From GCA-003244245 sp035714625 (GTDB lineage: Bacteria; Actinomycetota; Actinomycetes; Mycobacteriales; Pseudonocardiaceae): a stretch of DNA of 7,757 bases. The stretch spans positions 1 through 7,757 of the forward strand of contig DASTLT010000273.1 in NCBI GenBank assembly GCA_035714625.1. The letters are read 5' to 3'. This document shows positions 4,258-7,757 of the stretch, piece by piece; positions within the stretch are counted from its first letter, which is position 1; each line of letters starts with the position of its first letter. A program made the position numbers and the translations under genes. The notes under the pieces were generated by a model. The model was given only the letters and a program-made list of their open reading frames with translations. It had not been told where the DNA came from and searched no databases.

Positions 4258-7080
4258 ATGTCGGCTGCGGAGCGTCGGACCGGCGCGCAACGCGTTGAAC
4301 CGGACAGGGCAGCGCGGCACCGGCCCAGGAGTCCCACCGCGCCGGCGACCACGTGGCGACGGCCGACGGCGGATCGGACCGGTCGCCTCCGTGCTCTGAC
4401 AATGCTCCAGCGCTCGGGGGGTAACGCCGCAGTGTGCCGGCTGCTCGCCGGGGATTCGCGGCACAGGGGTGAGCACGAGGCCGGGTTCCCGTGGTTGGAG
4501 TCGGCCGCCGGTACCGCCTCAACCCGTGTCACGACCGCGACTGCCGGCACCGGCGCGGTCTTGGCCGACGTGGATGCGCGGAACCGGACTGCCGCGCCGT
4601 CGTGGGCTGATCTTCCGGCCCCGGTGGACCTCGCGCGCCCAGCCACACCGGTGCCCGATGTCGGGCGGCGGCATGTAGCGGCTCCCCCCGACTCGGTACC
4701 CGAACGGGACGAGGCAGGGATCAAATCCGCCGAGGACTCCACGATGGACACGAGCAGTGCCGGCACGGACACGGAAGACGCGGACACGACCCAGCAGGAC
4801 CCCCCGGACAACGACGCCCTCGCACACGAACACGTCGCGGCGATCACCCAGCGATCGGCGGAGGACGAGGCGCGCGTGGCGGGCACCACCGCAGCGAACC
4901 GCCAGAGGATCGCGAGCGAGTTCACAGGCACGCGGCGCGCCCTGTCCGCGCTCGTCGCGCGTTCGTCGGCGAGCGTCCAGGGCCTCATCACAGGCACGCA
5001 GGAGGCTGTACGGGCAACGGCCACCGGGGCCGTGGCAGCCGTCCGGTCACGGGTCGCCGGCACGGTGCAGGAAGCCGGAGCACAGGGCAACCAGGCCCGC
5101 GCCTCCCTCGAGCACCTCGTGGCGGACACCGTGACCGCGCTGCAGGGCCGTGTGCAGGGCATCGCCGGACACATCAGGGGCATCCTCGGCAAGCTCCCGC
5201 TGCCCGCTGTCCCGGGCGCCGCGCAGCTCCGCGCCGCCGCAGGCGGCCTGGTGAACCGGGCGGCCGCAGCGGTCACGAGCGGTCTCGGGCAGGTCCGCAG
5301 CCTCATCGGTTCGGCGTTGCGGGCGGGGCTGCAGCTGCTGACCTCGCTCCTAGCGGGCGCCTCGCGGCTGGCGAACGGGGCCCTCAGCCGGGCATCCGCT
5401 GCGATTCAGCGCGGCGTGCAGGCCATCTCGCGGTGGCTGGGACAGATCGCGGCGAGCGTCGGGCGAATCCTGTACAGGGCGCTGACCGGCACCGTACTGC
5501 CCGCCCTCCACCGTCACGAGCGACGACTGGTGCAGAACCTCGGCACCGCGCAGCGCCAGGCCGTCCGCGCCTTGCGGGCCAACCGCGACCAGCACGCGCG
5601 GGCGGTGACGGTGGCCGGTACCGCAGCGGATCCCACGGCCCTGCGGGGCGTCAGCGAGGCCGCGCTGCAGAACAGCCGGATAGTCGCGCAGACCTTCGAC
5701 GAGCGCACGACGGGAATCCTCACCTCGCTCTCCGGGTCACTCGCCGGTGGAGCGGCACGCCTCGGCGAGCACATCAACGGGTTGCTGTCCCGCGTGACGA
5801 CCGCCGTCCAGGGCACGATCGCCGAGGCGACCCAGAGTCTGGCGCAGATCGTGACCGCAGTCGGCAGTGCCCTGCAGACGGCGCTTGGAGCGCTGGGTGC
5901 TGCACTGACCAGCGTCGTCCAGGCGGTACGGGCAGCGGTCCAGCAGCCCGCCGGTGAGCTGCTGCAGTTCGCCGGGAGCGCGCTGAGCCGGATCACCGGG
6001 TTCGCCGGCCGGCTCATGCGGACGCTCCTGAGCGGCACCGTCCCGAGCGTGGCCGACGTGATCGGTGTCTTCAGGCCCACGACCGTCGCGAGTGGACCGA
6101 TCGTCAAACCTCCACCGGGAGGTCCGATCACCCGGATCGTCGTCGGCTTGTTCGTCTTCCTCTTCGCGGCCTTCGGCGCAATCATCGTGACCCGCTTCCG
6201 CGCCCTGGAGGCCGTGATCAAGGCGTTGACGGATCTAGGGCTCAGCCCGATGGTTGCCTACGCCGTCCTTGGGCTAGCGGTGCTGCTCGCCCTGGGGCTC
6301 GCACTGGTGGTGGTCTTGCTCCTCCTCAAGCTGATCTGGCCGAGTCCGCCAACGACGCCGCCCGCGCCGGCCATCACCCACACGACAAAGCTGCGGGCTC
6401 CAGACGGCTCACCCGCCAACCGTACCGACATCGGTGTGGGCGAGAGCGTGGTGTTCAAGGGCAACGTCGCCGGCGCGTGGACCACCAGCGCCGGAAAACC
6501 GCGAATCTACACAGGCAAGAAATTCACGTGGACCGCCCCCGACCGCAAGGACACAGTGACAGTGACCCTGGTGGTGGGGACCGCGAGCGTCTCGGTGACC
6601 CTCCGCGTCGTCGAGCCGGACAAGATCACTGCCGTGAAGACCCAGGAGCTGAAGTTCGGAGTCGGCAACGCCGGAGCCGGTATGAAACTGAGGTTCCACT
6701 TCCACCCCGACACGGTTTCCTTCGGTAGGGTGGAAGCCAAGGAGGTCTCCGGGCCCGCCACGAAGATCGATGGCTACTACAAGAAGTACTCCCCGGCGGA
6801 CCTCTACCACCACTCCGGGGACAAGTTCTACGTCGTCAGGGAGAACAACGACGACAGCGAGCTCGACACCGCCTTCATCCGGGGCAACCTGTGCAAGCCG
6901 AAGTACAAGAAGGGCTCGTTCCGGTGGGTCATCCCCAACCACTTCAAGACGTGGACGGAGTCGGGCAACGGCAAGAAGTTCACCGACGTCATACAGGCAT
7001 TCGAAATGGTCGACAACACCGGCAAAATACGGATCACCAAGGCTGGCGCCGAGGTCGAGCGGAGCCCGTCCGACCCCTGA
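4258..7080 (+). CDS. Large modular protein, 940 aa: LQRxxGNxAV helix, Ala-rich rod, two TM helices, Ig-like and novel C-terminal domain
   Basis: I do not recognise a named gene. In order: a basic N-terminus; a helix LRALTMLQRSGGNAAVCRLL (residues 44-63), a motif I associate with proteins of actinobacterial eCIS/DUF4157-type loci; a Pro/Asp/Thr-rich disordered linker (about 65-190); a long Ala/Arg/Gln-rich amphipathic helical region (about 190-610), with what looks like two related halves; a short PPPGGP hinge; two hydrophobic helices (about 627-644 and 665-690); a Pro-rich joint; a beta-rich Ig-like segment (about 704-788, VGESVVFKG, DTVTVTLVVG); and a final domain (790-940) rich in Lys, Tyr, His and Trp with GAGMKLRFHFHPDTVSFG, DLYHHSG and FRWVIPNHF. 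No signal peptide and no HExxH protease motif are seen. The change in composition at about 695 suggests a delivery rod joined to a functional head. An effector or structural role is inference. It leads a two-gene unit with the next gene. Confidence 0.85.
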   Translation: MSAAERRTGAQRVEPDRAARHRPRSPTAPATTWRRPTADRTGRLRALTMLQRSGGNAAVCRLLAGDSRHRGEHEAGFPWLESAAGTASTRVTTATAGTGAVLADVDARNRTAAPSWADLPAPVDLARPATPVPDVGRRHVAAPPDSVPERDEAGIKSAEDSTMDTSSAGTDTEDADTTQQDPPDNDALAHEHVAAITQRSAEDEARVAGTTAANRQRIASEFTGTRRALSALVARSSASVQGLITGTQEAVRATATGAVAAVRSRVAGTVQEAGAQGNQARASLEHLVADTVTALQGRVQGIAGHIRGILGKLPLPAVPGAAQLRAAAGGLVNRAAAAVTSGLGQVRSLIGSALRAGLQLLTSLLAGASRLANGALSRASAAIQRGVQAISRWLGQIAASVGRILYRALTGTVLPALHRHERRLVQNLGTAQRQAVRALRANRDQHARAVTVAGTAADPTALRGVSEAALQNSRIVAQTFDERTTGILTSLSGSLAGGAARLGEHINGLLSRVTTAVQGTIAEATQSLAQIVTAVGSALQTALGALGAALTSVVQAVRAAVQQPAGELLQFAGSALSRITGFAGRLMRTLLSGTVPSVADVIGVFRPTTVASGPIVKPPPGGPITRIVVGLFVFLFAAFGAIIVTRFRALEAVIKALTDLGLSPMVAYAVLGLAVLLALGLALVVVLLLLKLIWPSPPTTPPAPAITHTTKLRAPDGSPANRTDIGVGESVVFKGNVAGAWTTSAGKPRIYTGKKFTWTAPDRKDTVTVTLVVGTASVSVTLRVVEPDKITAVKTQELKFGVGNAGAGMKLRFHFHPDTVSFGRVEAKEVSGPATKIDGYYKKYSPADLYHHSGDKFYVVRENNDDSELDTAFIRGNLCKPKYKKGSFRWVIPNHFKTWTESGNGKKFTDVIQAFEMVDNTGKIRITKAGAEVERSPSDP

Positions 7081-7093
7081 GACGGTGCCGCAC

Positions 7094-7100
7094 GGAAGGG
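7094..7100 (+). promoter_or_regulatory. Shine-Dalgarno GGAAGGG of the 124-aa gene
   Basis: It lies eight bases before the ATG at 7109 and sits in the 28-bp gap after the large gene. It supports starting at 7109 even though the frame is open far upstream. Confidence 0.7.
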
Positions 7101-7108
7101 CAGCTCGC

Positions 7109-7483
7109 ATGGCCAGAGAACGCGTGACGCTCGCACTCGAGGTCGAGCCACGGGAGTTGACCCTCGCCCAGCGGGACGACTTCCGCATCTCGCTGAGTGC
7201 GACCAACCGCGGGTGGAGAACCGTCGACCCGCACCTACACGACGTGGCGCTCCTGGTCAACGGCGAGGAGCCCATCGCGTGGATCCTCGCCATCGGCAAC
7301 GGCCGACGGGAGGCTAGCTGGCACGCGCTCCCGCCGGGCAAGACCGTGTCGATGACCTGGCCCCACCTGGGGGAATCCCTGCTGTCCGGTCCGGGAGTGT
7401 TCACCCTGGTGCTCGAGTACAGCGGGATGCAGTACCCGCCGATCGAGGTCCGTGTCCGGGACGACTCCGAGACCCGGCCTTGA
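7109..7483 (+). CDS. Small beta-rich protein, 124 aa, unknown function
   Basis: I do not recognise the family by name. Alternating hydrophobic stretches (VTLALEVEPREL, FRISLSATNRGW, DVALLVNGE, VFTLVLEY, IEVRVRDD) and the turn ALPPGKTVSMTWPHLG suggest a single Ig-like beta sandwich; the Pro-Pro-Gly then W/F strand pattern resembles BsuPI-like domains, a weak analogy. There is no signal peptide or membrane segment, so it is probably cytoplasmic or carried with a partner. It starts 28 bp after the large gene, has its own Shine-Dalgarno, and is probably co-transcribed. Position suggests a chaperone, immunity factor or accessory subunit for the large protein, which is inference. The frame is open upstream to 6770, but that part overlaps the large gene in another frame and is rejected. 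Confidence 0.75.
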   Translation: MARERVTLALEVEPRELTLAQRDDFRISLSATNRGWRTVDPHLHDVALLVNGEEPIAWILAIGNGRREASWHALPPGKTVSMTWPHLGESLLSGPGVFTLVLEYSGMQYPPIEVRVRDDSETRP

Positions 7484-7486
7484 CCT

Positions 7487-7498
7487 GAAGCGCGCTTC
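7487..7498 (+). terminator. Weak hairpin GAAGCGCGCTTC after the two-gene unit
   Basis: A perfect 12-bp palindrome starts three bases after the stop of the 124-aa gene, with CC and GG outside one mismatch. The stem is short and no T run follows, so a role in termination is only possible. Confidence 0.25.
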
Positions 7499-7615
7499 CG
7501 GTTACAGGCTCCTACGTCGCCACGTCGTTTGTCCGACCACGTCGTCGTCCGACATAGAAGGCAGGCATGTTCACCGGTACTGTTGCGTTCACAGAAAGCG
7601 GTCCCCGTACGAGAC

Positions 7616-7627
7616 ACACTACAGTCC
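7616..7627 (+). repeat. IS3-end-like sequence ACACTACAGTCC
   Basis: It is the exact reverse complement of GGACTGTAGTGT at 442-453, the right tip of the IS3 element, and the following bases are partly alike (TTT, then CG). In this orientation it looks like a left end of a related element running off the right edge. No orfA start is recognisable in the 130 bp that follow. Confidence 0.4.
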
Positions 7628-7692
7628 CGATTTCACGATAAGTCTTAGTCCGGTTACTGTGAGCGCTCTTGAGTTCTGATCAAGTATGGTTA

Positions 7693-7710
7693 CATTGTGT
7701 CACCTCCTTT
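7693..7710 (-). promoter_or_regulatory. Perfect Shine-Dalgarno followed by a start-stop ATG-TAA
   Basis: On the minus strand AAAGGAGGTGA (7710-7700) is fully complementary to the 3' end of 16S rRNA. Seven bases separate its AGGAGG core from ATG (7695-7693), which is followed at once by TAA (7692-7690). A GTG within the site would give a seven-residue peptide. It may be the orphaned start of a lost gene or a regulatory minimal ORF. The remainder of 7484-7757 shows no supportable gene. Confidence 0.45.
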
Positions 7711-7757
7711 TGGTTGGTTGTGGTCAGGGCGGCGCGGTCTGGACGGCGAGCCTGGCC

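Noticed and set aside
4176..5306. Long minus-strand frame opposite the large gene
   Set aside because: Low-complexity Arg/Ala/Ser composition typical of antisense frames in GC-rich genes; the sense strand has a Shine-Dalgarno and clear domains.
6409..7617. Minus-strand 402-codon frame over the end of the large gene and the 124-aa gene
   Set aside because: No recognisable motifs, and it opposes two genes with good ribosome sites and coherent proteins.
7700..7710. TCACCTCCTTT read as the 3' end of a 16S rRNA gene
   Set aside because: The bases before it do not match the conserved 16S end; the minus-strand ribosome-site reading explains it.

Overview
The window is GC-rich DNA. Its gene types point to a filamentous or related actinomycete: a TraSA-like FtsK transfer protein, a UTRA-domain GntR regulator, an integrase of integrative-plasmid type, a leaderless GTG start, and a large Ala-rich protein opening with an LQRxxGNxAV-type helix. 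I cannot name the genus.

The left half (1 to about 4000) is a graveyard of mobile and defence genes. From left to right it holds: the 3' end of an IS3-family transposase gene (+); a NACHT NTPase remnant (+) that starts inside its own P-loop, exactly where the IS ends; a VapBC-type toxin-antitoxin pair (-), with an intact antitoxin under a leaderless promoter and a frameshifted PIN toxin; a 3' tRNA-Ser fragment of the kind left at an attachment site; and three damaged genes typical of an actinomycete integrative and conjugative element. These are an FtsK/TraSA-like translocase (-), a UTRA-domain GntR regulator (+) and a tyrosine integrase (+). The translocase and regulator have both lost their 5' ends at one shared breakpoint. 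The integrase has an in-frame stop, a frameshift and a replaced catalytic arginine. This element cannot mobilise itself.

The right half (about 4000 to 7483) is intact. A two-gene unit on the + strand encodes a 940-residue modular protein and, 28 bp downstream, a 124-residue beta-rich protein. The large protein has an N-terminal helix motif, a disordered linker, a long Ala-rich helical rod, two membrane helices, an Ig-like domain and a distinct C-terminal domain of about 150 residues. Both genes have good Shine-Dalgarno sites. The layout suggests a large exported or membrane-inserting effector with a small partner, perhaps linked to contractile-injection (eCIS/DUF4157-type) loci. That link is inference.

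The last 270 bp hold no convincing gene. They contain a 12-bp inverted match to the IS3 end seen at the left edge, and a perfect ribosome binding site on the minus strand followed by ATG-TAA. The two IS-like ends would bracket the whole cargo.

Two of the frameshifts lie in runs of six and seven G/C. Some apparent damage could therefore be homopolymer sequencing error, but the stop codons and the Arg-to-Trp change cannot be explained that way.
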